A stretch of DNA of 64,000 bases from assembly GCA_945903635.1 (NCBI GenBank), contig CAMDOT010000001.1:24780-88779 (forward strand). The letters are read 5' to 3'. Source of the DNA: Rhizobium sp. Q54. GTDB lineage: Bacteria > Pseudomonadota > Alphaproteobacteria > Reyranellales > Reyranellaceae. Positions 29,630 through 39,169 of the stretch are shown piece after piece. The notes beneath the pieces were generated by a model that worked only from the letters and a program-made list of their open reading frames with translations, was not told where the DNA came from and did no database searches. The position numbers and the translations under genes were made by a program. Position 1 is the stretch's first letter. Each line of letters starts with the position of its first letter.

Positions 29630-30577
29630 TCAGACGGTCTTCAGAAAGGCTTCGATGTCGGCCGGCGTATTCAGCGCCTGGCCCGTCATCTCCTTGTCGA
29701 TGCGCTTCACGAGTCCGGACAGCACCTTTCCGGTGCCGCATTCGATCAGCGCCTCGACTCCCTTCGATTTCATGTATTGCACACTCTCGCGCCAACGCAC
29801 GAGCCCAGTCACCTGTTCCACCAGACGCTGTTTGATGGCCGCCGGATCGCTGATCTCGGAGGCCAACACATTGGCGACCAGAGGCACCCGCGGTGGCATC
29901 AACGTGATTTCCTCGAGTGCCATCTTCATCGCATCGGCAGCCGGCTGCATGAGCGAGCAATGGAATGGCGCACTTACCGGCAGCAACATGCCGCGCTTGC
30001 ATCCCCGGACCTTGGCTGCCTCGATCGCGCGCTCGACGGCATCCTTGTGACCGCTGATGACGACCTGGCCACCGCCGTTGTCGTTGGCTACCGCGACCAC
30101 TTCACCTTGCGCGGCCTCGGCGCAGGCAGCCATCGCCGGTTCAAGCTCGATGCCGAGCAGAGCTGCCATCGCACCGACACCGACCGGCACAGCCTTCTGC
30201 ATCGATTGTCCGCGCAGCTTCAGAAGACGCGCGGCATCTGCGACTTTCAGAGATCCGGCGGCAGCCAGGGCCGAGTATTCACCGAGGGAATGGCCGGCAA
30301 CATGGGACGCCATCGCCGGCAGTGGTTTGCCGCCATCCTTTTCCAGGATGCGCACCACCGCCAGGCTGACGGCCATCAGGGCCGGCTGGGCGTTTTCGGT
30401 CAGGATCAGGTCGCTTTCCGGACCTTCCCGCATCAGCTTGGACAGGTTCTGCTTCAGCGCTTCGTCGACATCGCCGAAGACGTCCCGGGCGGTAGCAAAT
30501 GCCGCTGCCAGGTCGGCGCCCATGCCGATGGCCTGCGATCCCTGGCCCGGAAAGACGAAAGCCCGACTCATGCGCAT
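29630..30577 (-). CDS. fabD: Malonyl-CoA--ACP transacylase
   Basis: 315 residues. Signatures are FVFPGQGSQAIGMG at the N-terminus and the nucleophile elbow GHSLGEYSALAAAG; the catalytic His is in the VSAPFHCSLM segment. It loads malonyl groups onto ACP. It is the first gene of the fab cluster and diverges from the ribosomal operon across 263 bases that should contain both promoters. Confidence 0.96.
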   Translation of the reverse strand: MRMSRAFVFPGQGSQAIGMGADLAAAFATARDVFGDVDEALKQNLSKLMREGPESDLILTENAQPALMAVSLAVVRILEKDGGKPLPAMASHVAGHSLGEYSALAAAGSLKVADAARLLKLRGQSMQKAVPVGVGAMAALLGIELEPAMAACAEAAQGEVVAVANDNGGGQVVISGHKDAVERAIEAAKVRGCKRGMLLPVSAPFHCSLMQPAADAMKMALEEITLMPPRVPLVANVLASEISDPAAIKQRLVEQVTGLVRWRESVQYMKSKGVEALIECGTGKVLSGLVKRIDKEMTGQALNTPADIEAFLKTV

Positions 30578-30651
30578 TTTCCCCCGTTTTTGACACGAAT
30601 TGGCGCAGTCATACCGGGGTACTGGACGCAGTCAAGCCGCATGGGAACAGC

Positions 30652-30679
30652 TTGATTTCGGACTGCAGGCCTGTATAAC
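30652..30679 (+). promoter_or_regulatory. Putative sigma-70-type promoter of rpsF-rpsR-rplI
   Basis: TTGATT (30652-30657), a 16-base spacer and TATAAC (30674-30679). It lies about 160 bases before rpsF, leaving a long leader that contains hairpins. Confidence 0.5.
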
Positions 30680-30688
30680 CCGCCCTCT

Positions 30689-30710
30689 TCGGGGCCTAAA
30701 TCGGCCCCGA
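30689..30710 (+). promoter_or_regulatory. Leader hairpin upstream of rpsF
   Basis: TCGGGGCC-TAAATC-GGCCCCGA forms a perfect 8-bp stem soon after the predicted transcription start. Leaders of S6-S18 operons in many bacteria bind the S6:S18 complex for feedback control, so this or the following G/C-rich segment (30720-30800) could serve that purpose; I cannot verify the conserved CCG motif. Confidence 0.4.
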
Positions 30711-30840
30711 TCTCCTTGCTGGTCCAAGCGTTCCGCGAAGGGCCGGCTAGATCCGGGCGGTTGCCGGTCGATCCCTCGTCACTACGGCGGTGGACGCGAC
30801 GAACTCCGGGTCACCAACAGCCATAAGGAGCCAAATCTAC

Positions 30841-31296
30841 ATGGCACTCTACGAAAACGTCTTCATTGCGCGTCAGGATGTCCCGCAGACGCAGGTGGAG
30901 GCACTTACCGCCCAGTTCGCCGACATCGTCACCGGTCTGGGCGGCACCGTCTCCAAGAAAGAGTACTGGGGCCTCCGTTCGCTTACCTACCGCATCAAGA
31001 AGAACCGCAAGGGTCACTACACCCTGCTCAACATCGACGCTCCCTCCGCCGCGGTGAAGGAGATGGAACGCACGATGTCGATCAACGAAGACATCATCCG
31101 CTTCCTGACCGTGCGCGTCGATGCGCTCGAGGAAGCCCCGTCGGCCATCATGGTGCGCAGCGCTGAGAAGTCCGACCGTCCGGGTGGCGATCGCGGCGAC
31201 CGCTGGGGCGATCGTCCGCCCCGTCGTGAACGTCCCCGCTTCGGCGAGGAAGGCGGCATGCCGTCTGCACCCATCAGCACGGGAGAAGAAGAATGA
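30841..31296 (+). CDS. rpsF: 30S ribosomal protein S6
   Basis: 151 residues. The S6 fold runs to about residue 100 ([52 protein letters not shown]); a charged Arg/Asp/Gly-rich tail follows, typical of Alphaproteobacteria. It binds the 30S platform with S18. The AAGGAG site at 30825-30830 supports this ATG; an in-frame start 51 bases upstream is rejected. The stop overlaps the rpsR start (ATGA). Confidence 0.97.
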   Translation: MALYENVFIARQDVPQTQVEALTAQFADIVTGLGGTVSKKEYWGLRSLTYRIKKNRKGHYTLLNIDAPSAAVKEMERTMSINEDIIRFLTVRVDALEEAPSAIMVRSAEKSDRPGGDRGDRWGDRPPRRERPRFGEEGGMPSAPISTGEEE

Positions 31297-31526
31297 GCGC
31301 CCAACGCCGCCCCTTCACGCGCCGCCGCAAGAGCTGCCCGTTCTCCGGCGCCAACGCGCCCGTGATCGACTACAAGGACGTGCGCCTTCTGCAGCGCTTC
31401 GTTTCCGAGCGCGGCAAGATCGTGCCGAGCCGCATCTCGGCAGTGTCGTCGAAGAAGCAGCGCGAACTCGCCCAGGCGATCAAGCGTGCGCGGTTCCTGG
31501 CACTCCTGCCCTACCTCATCGCCTAG
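31293..31526 (+). CDS. rpsR: 30S ribosomal protein S18
   Basis: 77 residues: [19 protein letters not shown], then [49 protein letters not shown], the complete S18 family pattern. It forms a heterodimer with S6 on the 30S platform. The start overlaps the rpsF stop by 4 bases. Confidence 0.98.
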   Translation: MSAQRRPFTRRRKSCPFSGANAPVIDYKDVRLLQRFVSERGKIVPSRISAVSSKKQRELAQAIKRARFLALLPYLIA

Positions 31527-31542
31527 CCAGGAGACCGAAATC

Positions 31543-32181
31543 ATGCCGATGAACGTCATCCTGCTGGAGCGTGTGCCGAAGCTCGGTCAGATGGGCGATG
31601 TTGTGAAAGTGAAGCCCGGCTTCGCTCGCAACTTCCTGCTGCCGCAGAAGAAGGCCCTGCGCGCCACCAAGGACAACATCACCTACTTCGAATCGCAGCG
31701 TAAGACGCTCGAGGCCCAGAACCTCGAGCGGCGCGGCGAAGCCGAAGCCGTCGGCGCCAAGATGAGTGACCTCAAGGTCATCCTCATCCGCCAGGCGTCG
31801 GAAGCCCTGCAACTCTACGGGTCGGTGACCTCGCGCGACATCGCCGACGGCGCCGTCGCCGCTGGCGTCAAGATCGAGCGCAGCCAGGTCGAACTGGACA
31901 AGCCGATCAAGAGCCTGGGAGCCCACAAGATCAAGGTCCACCTCCATCCGGAGGTCACGATCGAGATCACTGCCGTGGTGGCGCGTTCGCCCGACGAGGC
32001 CGAGTTCCTCGCCAAGGGTGGTGCGCTGGTCGCCGAGAACGAGCGCGCGGCACTCGAAGCGGCGGACGCCGCCAATCGCGCCGCCGAACAGGCGGCCGCG
32101 TTGTTCGAGGCCAAGCCGGCCGAGGACGAGGCTGCCGAGGCTCCGGCCGCCACCGAGGAAGCGCCGGCCGAAGAGAAGTAG
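31543..32181 (+). CDS. rplI: 50S ribosomal protein L9
   Basis: 212 residues. N-terminal domain MNVILLERVPKLGQMGDVVKVKPGFARNFLLPQKKAL, central helix, and C-terminal domain ending near residue 175; beyond this is an unusually long Ala/Glu-rich tail (AAEQAAALFEAKPAEDEAAE...), common in Alphaproteobacteria. An AGGAG site precedes the ATG; a second ATG two codons in is equally possible. It is last in the S6-S18-L9 operon, with a strong terminator following. Confidence 0.96.
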   Translation: MPMNVILLERVPKLGQMGDVVKVKPGFARNFLLPQKKALRATKDNITYFESQRKTLEAQNLERRGEAEAVGAKMSDLKVILIRQASEALQLYGSVTSRDIADGAVAAGVKIERSQVELDKPIKSLGAHKIKVHLHPEVTIEITAVVARSPDEAEFLAKGGALVAENERAALEAADAANRAAEQAAALFEAKPAEDEAAEAPAATEEAPAEEK

Positions 32182-32214
32182 AACGCGTGCCGTCCGGCAC
32201 CGTATCTTCAATAG

Positions 32215-32254
32215 AACGCATGCCATCGCTCCGCGGTGGCATGCGTTTTCTTTT
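32215..32254 (+). terminator. Rho-independent terminator of the ribosomal operon
   Basis: AACGCATGCCA (32215-32225) pairs perfectly with TGGCATGCGTT (32237-32247) around an 11-base loop, followed by TTCTTTT. The 11-bp stem is unusually long. It sits between rplI and the ABC permease gene, which therefore needs its own promoter or read-through. Confidence 0.9.
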
Positions 32255-32278
32255 GGCCAGACTATTAGGGATCTGGCC

Positions 32279-33928
32279 GTGATCTGGCGGCTGGGCGCGC
32301 TGGCGGTGGCCGCGGTCGTGGCTATGCCACTGCTCGGCGTCGCGTCGAGCCTGCTCTCGTGGCAGGGCGACCTGTGGCGGCACATCGCAGAAACCCAACT
32401 CGCCGACATCGTCGGCAACACCCTCGTTCTACTGGTGGGCGTCGGCCTCGGCACGACGGTCATCGGCACCGGCACCGCTTGGCTGGTCACCATGTGCCGC
32501 TTTCCCGGCAGCAAGATGCTGCAGTGGGCGCTGCTGCTGCCCCTCGTGCTGCCGACCTACATCATCGGCTATGCCTACGCCGACCTCCTGACCTTCGCCG
32601 GCCCACTGCAGATGGCGCTGCGCGGAGTGACTGGCTGGAACCGCGGCGACTACTGGTTCCCCGACCTCGGCTCGGCGGGTGGCGTGGCGCTGCTGTTCAC
32701 GCTGGTCCTCTACCCTTACGTCTACCTCGCCGCACGCGCGGCATTCCTCACGCAGTCGCAAGCGCTGCTCGAGGCGAGCCGCATCCTGGGACATGGCCCG
32801 TGGCCCACCTTCCTGCGCGTTGCCCTGCCGCTGGCGCGGCCGGCGATCGCCGCGGGCGTGACGCTGGCGCTCCTCGAGACACTCGCCGATTTCGGCACGG
32901 TGCAATATTACGGCATCCACACCTTCACGACGGCGGTCTACCGGACCTGGTACGGCATGGGCAATCGCGAGGGCGCGGCCCAGATCTCGCTGATCCTGAT
33001 CGCCATCGCCGTGCTGCTGATCCTGATCGAACGCCGGTCGCGCGGGCGGGCCCGCTTCCACATCGCCTCCAACCTGCGCAACCCGGCCGAGCCCGTCACC
33101 CTGGCGCCGCTGGCGGCGACCCTGGCGGCGCTTGCTTGCGCTCTGCCCGTGCTGCTGGGCTTTCTCCTGCCGACGCTTCATCTGGCGCGCCTTGCCCTGA
33201 CATCGGGCGTGGCGCTAGGCGACCCGCGCTTCGTGGGCAATGCCACCAACAGCCTCATCCTGGCGACGATCGCCGCCGCGCTCATCGTGGCCCTCGCGCT
33301 GTTCCTGAGTTACGCCGCCCGCCTGGTCCGCCGCCGCGGCCTCTCCCGCGTGATCGAGTTCGCGTCGCTGGGCTACGCCATTCCCGGCGCCGTGATCGCC
33401 GTCGGCGTGCTGCTGCCGCTGGCGGCGACCGACCATGGCATCAATCGGCTGACACAGGACCTGTTCGGCCTGCCGAGCGGCCTGCTGCTGAGCGGCACCG
33501 CCTTCGCCCTTGTGGTGGCTTACGTCGTGCGCTTCCTCGCCGTCGGCATGGCCAGCATCGCGCCCGGCCTCGCCGCCATCGATCCGGCGATGGATTCCAG
33601 CGCGCGCGTGTTAGGCGCCCAGCCGCGCCAGGTGCTGCGGTACATCCATTTGCCTATGCTGCGCGGTCCTGCCTTGACGGCAGGCGTGATCGCCTTCGTC
33701 GAGGTGCTGAAGGAACTGCCGGCCACCCTGCTGATCCGGCCCTTCAACTTCGACACGCTGGCGGTCGGCGTCTACCGCTTCGCGTCCGACGAGCGTCTCG
33801 CCCAAGCGGCGGTAGGCGCCATCGTGATCGTCGCCGTCTCCCTTATCCCGGTGATCCTGCTCAGCCGCGCGATCGCGGCCCCGCCGCCCTTCTCGGGCGG
33901 GGCTACTTCCAGCCCGCCCGGTCCATGA
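32279..33928 (+). CDS. Ferric iron ABC transporter permease (FbpB-like)
   Basis: 549 residues with two fused permease halves and about 12 membrane helices. Two EAA loops are visible: EASRILGHGPWPTFLRVALPLARPAI and DSSARVLGAQPRQVLRYIHLPMLRG. This fused form belongs to Fe(3+)-type (FbpB/SfuB) transporters. The GTG at 32279 has AGGG 8 bases upstream; the frame is open further upstream through rplI, which is rejected. No ATPase gene is adjacent. The 3' end overlaps by 26 bases the convergent binding-protein gene. Confidence 0.9.
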   Translation: MIWRLGALAVAAVVAMPLLGVASSLLSWQGDLWRHIAETQLADIVGNTLVLLVGVGLGTTVIGTGTAWLVTMCRFPGSKMLQWALLLPLVLPTYIIGYAYADLLTFAGPLQMALRGVTGWNRGDYWFPDLGSAGGVALLFTLVLYPYVYLAARAAFLTQSQALLEASRILGHGPWPTFLRVALPLARPAIAAGVTLALLETLADFGTVQYYGIHTFTTAVYRTWYGMGNREGAAQISLILIAIAVLLILIERRSRGRARFHIASNLRNPAEPVTLAPLAATLAALACALPVLLGFLLPTLHLARLALTSGVALGDPRFVGNATNSLILATIAAALIVALALFLSYAARLVRRRGLSRVIEFASLGYAIPGAVIAVGVLLPLAATDHGINRLTQDLFGLPSGLLLSGTAFALVVAYVVRFLAVGMASIAPGLAAIDPAMDSSARVLGAQPRQVLRYIHLPMLRGPALTAGVIAFVEVLKELPATLLIRPFNFDTLAVGVYRFASDERLAQAAVGAIVIVAVSLIPVILLSRAIAAPPPFSGGATSSPPGP

Positions 33929-34937
33929 TCTTGAGCGCTTCGGCGTTGTTCTGCGCGTAGACGCGGGCGTTGAGCTGATCTTCCTTGAAGGCGCCGAGCG
34001 ACGCCAGTTCCGCCGATAGCGGAACGCCGGCCACGACCGGGAACTCCGAGTTGCCCTCGGCGAAGTACTTCTGCGCCGGCGGCGACACCAGGTACTCCAT
34101 GAACTTCACCGCCGCTTCCTTGTTCGGCGCGTACTTGGCCACGGCACCGCCGCTGATGTTCACATGCGTGCCGCGGTTCGACTGGTTCGGGAACACGATG
34201 CCGACCTTGGCCGCGATCTCGCGGTCTTCGGGCTTCTTCGAGCGCATCAGGTTGACGGAGTAGTAGGTGTTCGAGACGCAGAGCTCGGCCTCGCCTGCGG
34301 CGACGCCCTTGATCTGGTCGGTGTCGCCGCCGCGCGACGGGCGTGCGAGGTTGGCGGCCATTCCCTTGGCCCAGGCTTCGGTCTTCTCCACGCCGATCGC
34401 GGCGATGAGCGAGCCGACCAGCGACTGATTGTAGATGTGGCCCGAGGAGCGGATCAGGATCTTGCCCTTCCACTTCGGGTCGGCGAGGTCCTCGTAGTTC
34501 TGCGGCGCCGTGGCGGCCGTGAGCTTTTCCTTGTTGAACAGGATCACACGCGCGCGCTTGGAGAAGCCGAACCAGTTGTTGTCGGGATCGCGCAGATGCG
34601 CCGGCACCGCCTTGGCGAGCACCGCCGACGTCACCGGCTGCAGCAGGCCCATCTGGCGCGCCCGCTCGATCCGGCCGGCATCGGTGGTGATCAGCACATC
34701 ACACGGGCTCTTGTCGCCCTCGGCCTTGAGCCGCTCGATCAGCGGATCGGGCTCGGCGTCGACGCGGTTGATCTTGATGCCGCTCAGATCGGCGAAATTG
34801 CCGTACAGCGCCTCGTCCGTGTTGTAGTGCCGCGCCGAGTAGAGGTTGAGCGTCCCGGTCTGCGCCTGAGAATGGCGCGATACTAGAAAGCTGACGCCGG
34901 TGGATAGTCCGGCAGCCATCAGGACCCGTCGCTTCAC
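33903..34937 (-). CDS. Fe(3+) ABC transporter substrate-binding protein
   Basis: 344 residues. The GTG at 34937 has GGGGAGG five bases before it, giving VKRRVLMAAGLSTGVSFLV as signal peptide (cleavage near SQAQ). The mature part begins LNLYSARHYNTDEALYGNFADLSGIKINRV and contains CVSNTYYSVNLMRS, with the paired tyrosines that bind iron in FbpA/FutA proteins. It brings periplasmic ferric iron to the permease encoded opposite. A palindrome upstream suggests metal-dependent control. Confidence 0.92.
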   Translation of the reverse strand: MKRRVLMAAGLSTGVSFLVSRHSQAQTGTLNLYSARHYNTDEALYGNFADLSGIKINRVDAEPDPLIERLKAEGDKSPCDVLITTDAGRIERARQMGLLQPVTSAVLAKAVPAHLRDPDNNWFGFSKRARVILFNKEKLTAATAPQNYEDLADPKWKGKILIRSSGHIYNQSLVGSLIAAIGVEKTEAWAKGMAANLARPSRGGDTDQIKGVAAGEAELCVSNTYYSVNLMRSKKPEDREIAAKVGIVFPNQSNRGTHVNISGGAVAKYAPNKEAAVKFMEYLVSPPAQKYFAEGNSEFPVVAGVPLSAELASLGAFKEDQLNARVYAQNNAEALKIMDRAGWK

Positions 34938-34998
34938 ATTAGCCTCCCCAGTGCGAGTGAGTTTCAATCACTAGGCGAATTAGCACCCCCTCAGAGCG

Positions 34999-35017
34999 AC
35001 TGCAAATCGTTTGCAGT
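34999..35017. promoter_or_regulatory. Perfect palindrome ahead of the iron-binding-protein gene (Fur/Mur-like box)
   Basis: ACTGCAAA-TCG-TTTGCAGT has perfect 8-base arms and lies 62 bases before the binding-protein start; a further TTTGCAT half-site follows at 35021-35027. TGCAA/TTGCA symmetry is reminiscent of alphaproteobacterial Fur/Mur boxes. Recognition of the exact regulator is inference. It also lies upstream of cfa on the other side. Confidence 0.55.
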
Positions 35018-35114
35018 AAATTTGCATGGCTCCACCCTTTGCCTTGAAATAGCCATTTGGCTTAACATTTCACCTAGTAGCCACGTGGAGTTCGTTGCCC
35101 CGGGGGGAACGACG

Positions 35115-36353
35115 ATGTTGCTAGCCAAAGTACTCGCCCGCGTTCTGGGCGAAGGCCAATTGACGATCATCGACGCCGCCGGCCGCTCGCACCGCCTTGT
35201 TGGCGCCCGGCCGGGGCCCGCCGTCACCTTGCGTATTCACACTTGGTGGACCGGCATTCGCCTGGCCCTCCGTCCGCGGCTGGCGTTCGGCGAGTCCTAC
35301 ATGGACGGCAAGCTCACGGTCGAAGAGGGTGACATCTACGACCTGCTCGACCTCCTCGGCCGCAATATCGCCGCCGTCGAGGCCACCCCCCTGGTGCGCT
35401 GGTCGTTCGCTCTCCAGAAATTCCTGCGACTGCTCGAGCAGTACAATCCGATCTGGCGGGCGCAGCGTAACGTCGCCCATCACTACGACCTCAATGACCA
35501 GCTTTACGACTTCTTCCTCGATCGCGACCGCCAGTACTCCTGTGCCTACTTCACGACGCCCGGCGAAAGCCTGGAGCAGGCCCAGATCGACAAGAAGCGC
35601 CATATCGCGGCCAAGCTTCTGCTGAAACAGGGTCAACGCATACTCGACATCGGCTCGGGCTGGGGTGGCATGGGCCTGTTCCTCTCCCGGCAGTTCGGCG
35701 TCGACGTCACCGGCGTCACGCTCTCCAAGGAGCAGCACACCGTCTCAAGCCGGCGCGCGCTCGAGGGGGGCGTAGCCGACCGGGTCCGCTTCAAGCTTCT
35801 CGACTACAGGCAAGAACCCGGCCGCTACGACCGCATCGTCTCGGTCGGCATGTTCGAGCATGTCGGCGCCGCCCACTATGTCGAATACTTCACCAAGGTA
35901 AAGGAACTGCTGGCCGACGACGGCGTCATGCTGCTGCACGCGATCGGCCGCATGGAACCGCCGGGCGGGACCAACACGTGGCTGCGCAAGTACATCTTCC
36001 CGGGCGGCTATACGCCGGCTCTGTCGGAGGTCCTGGCGGCGATCGAAAAGGTCGGGCTGTGGGTAACCGATATCGAGGTGCTTCGCCTGCACTATGCAGA
36101 AACCATCCGTCATTGGCGGCAGCGTTTCCAGGCCAACCGGAAAAAGGTCAAGCAGACCGCCGGCTACGACGAGCGCTTCTGCCGGATGTGGGAATTTTAC
36201 CTCGCCGGCTGCGAAGTCTCCTTTCGGTACATGAATCAGATGGTTTTCCAGATCCAGATCGCCAAGCGCCAGGACGCCGTACCGCTCACGCGTGACTACA
36301 TGGTGGAGGCCGAACGGCGCGAAACGGCGGCACCTTCAATAGCGGCGGAATAG
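35115..36353 (+). CDS. cfa: Cyclopropane-fatty-acyl-phospholipid synthase family protein
   Basis: 412 residues from the ATG at 35115, which follows GGGGGGAAC. It transfers a methylene group from S-adenosylmethionine to unsaturated acyl chains of membrane lipids. Motifs: NVAHHYDLNDQLYDFFLDRDRQYSCAYF, SAM-binding ILDIGSGWGGMGLFLSRQFG, and GMFEHVGAAHYVEYF. It is monocistronic, upstream of dnaB. Other methylated lipid products are possible, because several cfa-like enzymes exist in this class. Confidence 0.9.
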   Translation: MLLAKVLARVLGEGQLTIIDAAGRSHRLVGARPGPAVTLRIHTWWTGIRLALRPRLAFGESYMDGKLTVEEGDIYDLLDLLGRNIAAVEATPLVRWSFALQKFLRLLEQYNPIWRAQRNVAHHYDLNDQLYDFFLDRDRQYSCAYFTTPGESLEQAQIDKKRHIAAKLLLKQGQRILDIGSGWGGMGLFLSRQFGVDVTGVTLSKEQHTVSSRRALEGGVADRVRFKLLDYRQEPGRYDRIVSVGMFEHVGAAHYVEYFTKVKELLADDGVMLLHAIGRMEPPGGTNTWLRKYIFPGGYTPALSEVLAAIEKVGLWVTDIEVLRLHYAETIRHWRQRFQANRKKVKQTAGYDERFCRMWEFYLAGCEVSFRYMNQMVFQIQIAKRQDAVPLTRDYMVEAERRETAAPSIAAE

Positions 36354-36414
36354 CCCGGGGTTGTCCCCGCTATGCATCCATTTGGCGACGTTCTTGATCA
36401 CGCCGGCGCCTTTT

Positions 36415-36439
36415 GAGATGGTGGTTGTCCCCCCATCTC
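36415..36439 (+). promoter_or_regulatory. Hairpin between cfa and dnaB
   Basis: GAGATGG (36415-36421) pairs with CCATCTC (36433-36439) around an 11-base loop, 17 bases before the dnaB ATG. It has no T-run. It might influence dnaB translation or end the cfa message. Confidence 0.3.
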
Positions 36440-36455
36440 CATAAAAGGGCTCTAC

Positions 36456-37991
36456 ATGGAGCCACAAAAAGACTCATCGAACGTCACGCGGCTGCCCGGC
36501 GCCGAAGATGCAAGGCTGCGCGAGCCGCCGCATAATTTCGAGGCGGAGCAGGCGCTGCTGGGCGCCATCCTCGTCAACAACGCCGCCTACCAGCGCATAG
36601 CCGAATTCCTGCGCCCCGAGCACTTCGCAGATCCGCTGCACGGCAAGCTCTTCGATTCGCTATCGCGGCTGATCGAACGCGGCCAAGTGGTGAGTGCCGT
36701 CACCCTAAAAACCTACGTCGAGCAGGACGAGGCGATGAAGGCCGCGGGCGGTGCAGCCTCCTATCTCGCCCGCCTGGCCGCCGCGTCGGTACATGTGATC
36801 GACGCCGCCGCCTTCGGACGCACCGTGCACGATCTCTACCTGCGCCGGCAGCTCGTCGATCTCGGCGAGGAGGTCGTCAACGGCGCCTTCGGCGGCGATG
36901 TCGACGAGACAGCGCTGCATCAGATCGAGATGGCCGAGAAGAAGCTTTTCGAGCTGGCTACCACCGGCCAGACCGAAGGCGGCTTCAAGCCGTTCCGCGC
37001 GGCACTCACTGAAGCAACCGTCGCGGCCGAAGCCGCCTACCACCGGGTCGGTCAGCTCACCGGCGTGGCGTCGGGCCTGTTCCAGCTCGACCAGCTCCTG
37101 GGCGGTCTGCACCGTTCGGATCTCATCATCCTCGCCGGTCGCCCCTCGATGGGGAAGACGGCCCTGGCGACCAACATCGCCTTCAACGCCGCGCGAGCCT
37201 ACCGCGAGGAGCATGGCGAGGACGGCAAGCCCAAGGCGGTCGATGGCGCCGTCGTCGGCTTCTTTTCGCTGGAAATGTCCTCCGAGCAGCTTGCCACCCG
37301 CATGCTCGCCGAACAGGCGGAGGTGCCGTCCGAGAAGATCCGCAAGGGCGAGCTGATCAGCAGCGATTTCGACAAGGTTCTGTCGGTCAGCCAGGAGCTC
37401 GAACACCTCAATTTCTTCATCGATGACACCCCGGCCCTCAGTATCGCGGCGCTGCGCACCCGGGCACGCCGGCTGAAGCGCACCCACGGTCTCGGGCTAC
37501 TGGTGGTGGACTATCTTCAGCTTCTCAATCCCTCCGGCAAGTCGCGCCAGGAAAACCGCGTACAGGAAGTCTCCGAAATCACACGCGGCTTGAAGACCTT
37601 GGCCAAGGAACTCGACGTCCCGGTCCTGGCGCTTTCGCAGCTCAGTCGCGCGGTCGAGCAGCGCGAGGACAAGCGGCCGCAGCTCTCCGATTTGCGCGAA
37701 TCGGGCTCGATCGAGCAGGATGCCGACGTCGTCATGTTCGTCTATCGCGAAGAGTACTATTTGCAGCGCGGCGAGCCGACCCGACGCGCCGAAGAGAACG
37801 ACCAGCGCTTCAACGAGCGTCACGATGCCTGGAAGCAACGCTGCGAGCAGACCTACGGCAAGGCCGAGGTGATCGTGGCCAAGCAGCGCCATGGCCCCAC
37901 CGGCCTCGTGCGCCTGGCGTTCGAAGGCCAGTTCACGAAGTTCGACAACCTGCCCGCCGACGAGGAACGGCCGGGCGGCCCGGCCTTCTAG
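36456..37991 (+). CDS. dnaB: Replicative DNA helicase
   Basis: 511 residues. An N-terminal domain ([34 protein letters not shown]) is followed by the RecA-like hexameric helicase domain: Walker [44 protein letters not shown] (Walker B) and [15 protein letters not shown]. No intein is present. It unwinds DNA at the fork. It starts about 100 bases after cfa and is followed 8 bases later by alr. Confidence 0.97.
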   Translation: MEPQKDSSNVTRLPGAEDARLREPPHNFEAEQALLGAILVNNAAYQRIAEFLRPEHFADPLHGKLFDSLSRLIERGQVVSAVTLKTYVEQDEAMKAAGGAASYLARLAAASVHVIDAAAFGRTVHDLYLRRQLVDLGEEVVNGAFGGDVDETALHQIEMAEKKLFELATTGQTEGGFKPFRAALTEATVAAEAAYHRVGQLTGVASGLFQLDQLLGGLHRSDLIILAGRPSMGKTALATNIAFNAARAYREEHGEDGKPKAVDGAVVGFFSLEMSSEQLATRMLAEQAEVPSEKIRKGELISSDFDKVLSVSQELEHLNFFIDDTPALSIAALRTRARRLKRTHGLGLLVVDYLQLLNPSGKSRQENRVQEVSEITRGLKTLAKELDVPVLALSQLSRAVEQREDKRPQLSDLRESGSIEQDADVVMFVYREEYYLQRGEPTRRAEENDQRFNERHDAWKQRCEQTYGKAEVIVAKQRHGPTGLVRLAFEGQFTKFDNLPADEERPGGPAF

Positions 37992-37999
37992 CGCCTTCG

Positions 38000-39169
38000 A
38001 TGTCCTCTCCTACCGAAGATGCCACTCGCCGCGCCGGCGCGATCCTGACGATCGATCTGGCCGCGATCGCCGCCAACTGGCGTGGCCTGCGCGACGCCGG
38101 TCGTGCCGACGGCCGTCCCGTCGATTGCGCCGCCGTGCTCAAGGCCGACGCCTACGGCACCGGCCTCGCGATCGTGGGGCCCAGGCTGGCGGCGGAAGGC
38201 TGCCGGCATTTCTTCGTGGCGCATATCGACGAAGGCATAGAGCTGCGGCGTGTGCTGTCCGGGCATCCGATCTATGTCCTGAACGGCCTGCTGGCCGGCA
38301 CCGAAGGCGATTTCGTCGAGCACGGTCTCACGCCCGTGCTCAACCATCTCGCTCAGCTCAATGCCTGGCGTGCCGCGGCGCAACGCTTCAACCAGACGCT
38401 CGATGCCGTCATCCATCTCGACACCGGGATGAACCGCCTGGGCTTCGGCCCCGACGACGCGCAGGTGCTGATCAACGAGCGCGGCCGCCTACGCGGACTG
38501 CGGCTGGCTTTGTTCATGAGCCATCTGGTGGCGTCCGAGGAGCCCGCCAATCCGATCAACGGCGAGCAACTCTCCCGCTTCCGGGCATTCGTCAGGGCGA
38601 TGCCCGGCGCGCCGGCCTCGCTGGCGAATTCCTCCGGCATTTTTCTCGGGCCCGACTATCACTTCGACCTGATGCGGCCGGGCGCCGCTCTCTACGGCAT
38701 CAATCCCCTGCCGGGGCAGGCCAATCCGATGCTGCCGACCGTAACCCTGCACGCACGTATCCTGCAGACCCGTCGCGTCGACGCTCTGCAGACCGTCGGA
38801 TACGGCGGCGCCTGGCGCGCAGCGAGACCCACGCGTGTTGCCACCATCGGTCTCGGATATGCCGACGGCTATTTTCGCGGCCTGATGAATCGCAGCGTCG
38901 TGTACATCGGCCAGCAGCCTGTGCCCGTGATCGGCCGAATCTCGATGGATCTCGTGACGATCGATGTGACCGAAGTGCCCGAAGACTTCTCCCAGCCGGG
39001 CGCGGCGGTCGAGGTGCTGGGGCCCAATCTGACTCCCGACGACCTCGCCGAACGGGCGCGCACCAACGGATACGAGATCATGACGGACCTCGGCCGGCGC
39101 TATCATCGCGTATATGTCGAAGGCCAAGGCGACGTGACAGGCGAAGACGAGGCGGGAGAAGAAACGTGA
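38000..39169 (+). CDS. alr: Alanine racemase
   Basis: 389 residues, a PLP enzyme making D-alanine for peptidoglycan. Motifs: PLP lysine in [10 protein letters not shown] (Lys48), [11 protein letters not shown], the tyrosine-bearing TVGYGGAW and [10 protein letters not shown]. It fits the family length. Its stop overlaps the GTG start of mlaE (GTGA), so cell-wall and lipid-transport genes share a transcript. Confidence 0.96.
   Translation: MSSPTEDATRRAGAILTIDLAAIAANWRGLRDAGRADGRPVDCAAVLKADAYGTGLAIVGPRLAAEGCRHFFVAHIDEGIELRRVLSGHPIYVLNGLLAGTEGDFVEHGLTPVLNHLAQLNAWRAAAQRFNQTLDAVIHLDTGMNRLGFGPDDAQVLINERGRLRGLRLALFMSHLVASEEPANPINGEQLSRFRAFVRAMPGAPASLANSSGIFLGPDYHFDLMRPGAALYGINPLPGQANPMLPTVTLHARILQTRRVDALQTVGYGGAWRAARPTRVATIGLGYADGYFRGLMNRSVVYIGQQPVPVIGRISMDLVTIDVTEVPEDFSQPGAAVEVLGPNLTPDDLAERARTNGYEIMTDLGRRYHRVYVEGQGDVTGEDEAGEET

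Noticed and set aside
28271..30655. A 794-codon open frame on plus across fabF, acpP, fabG and fabD
   Set aside because: The four fab genes on the other strand are complete and certain; the frame is a composition effect.
36456..37991. Intein in dnaB
   Set aside because: The helicase reads continuously through Walker A and B with normal length; no splicing motifs.
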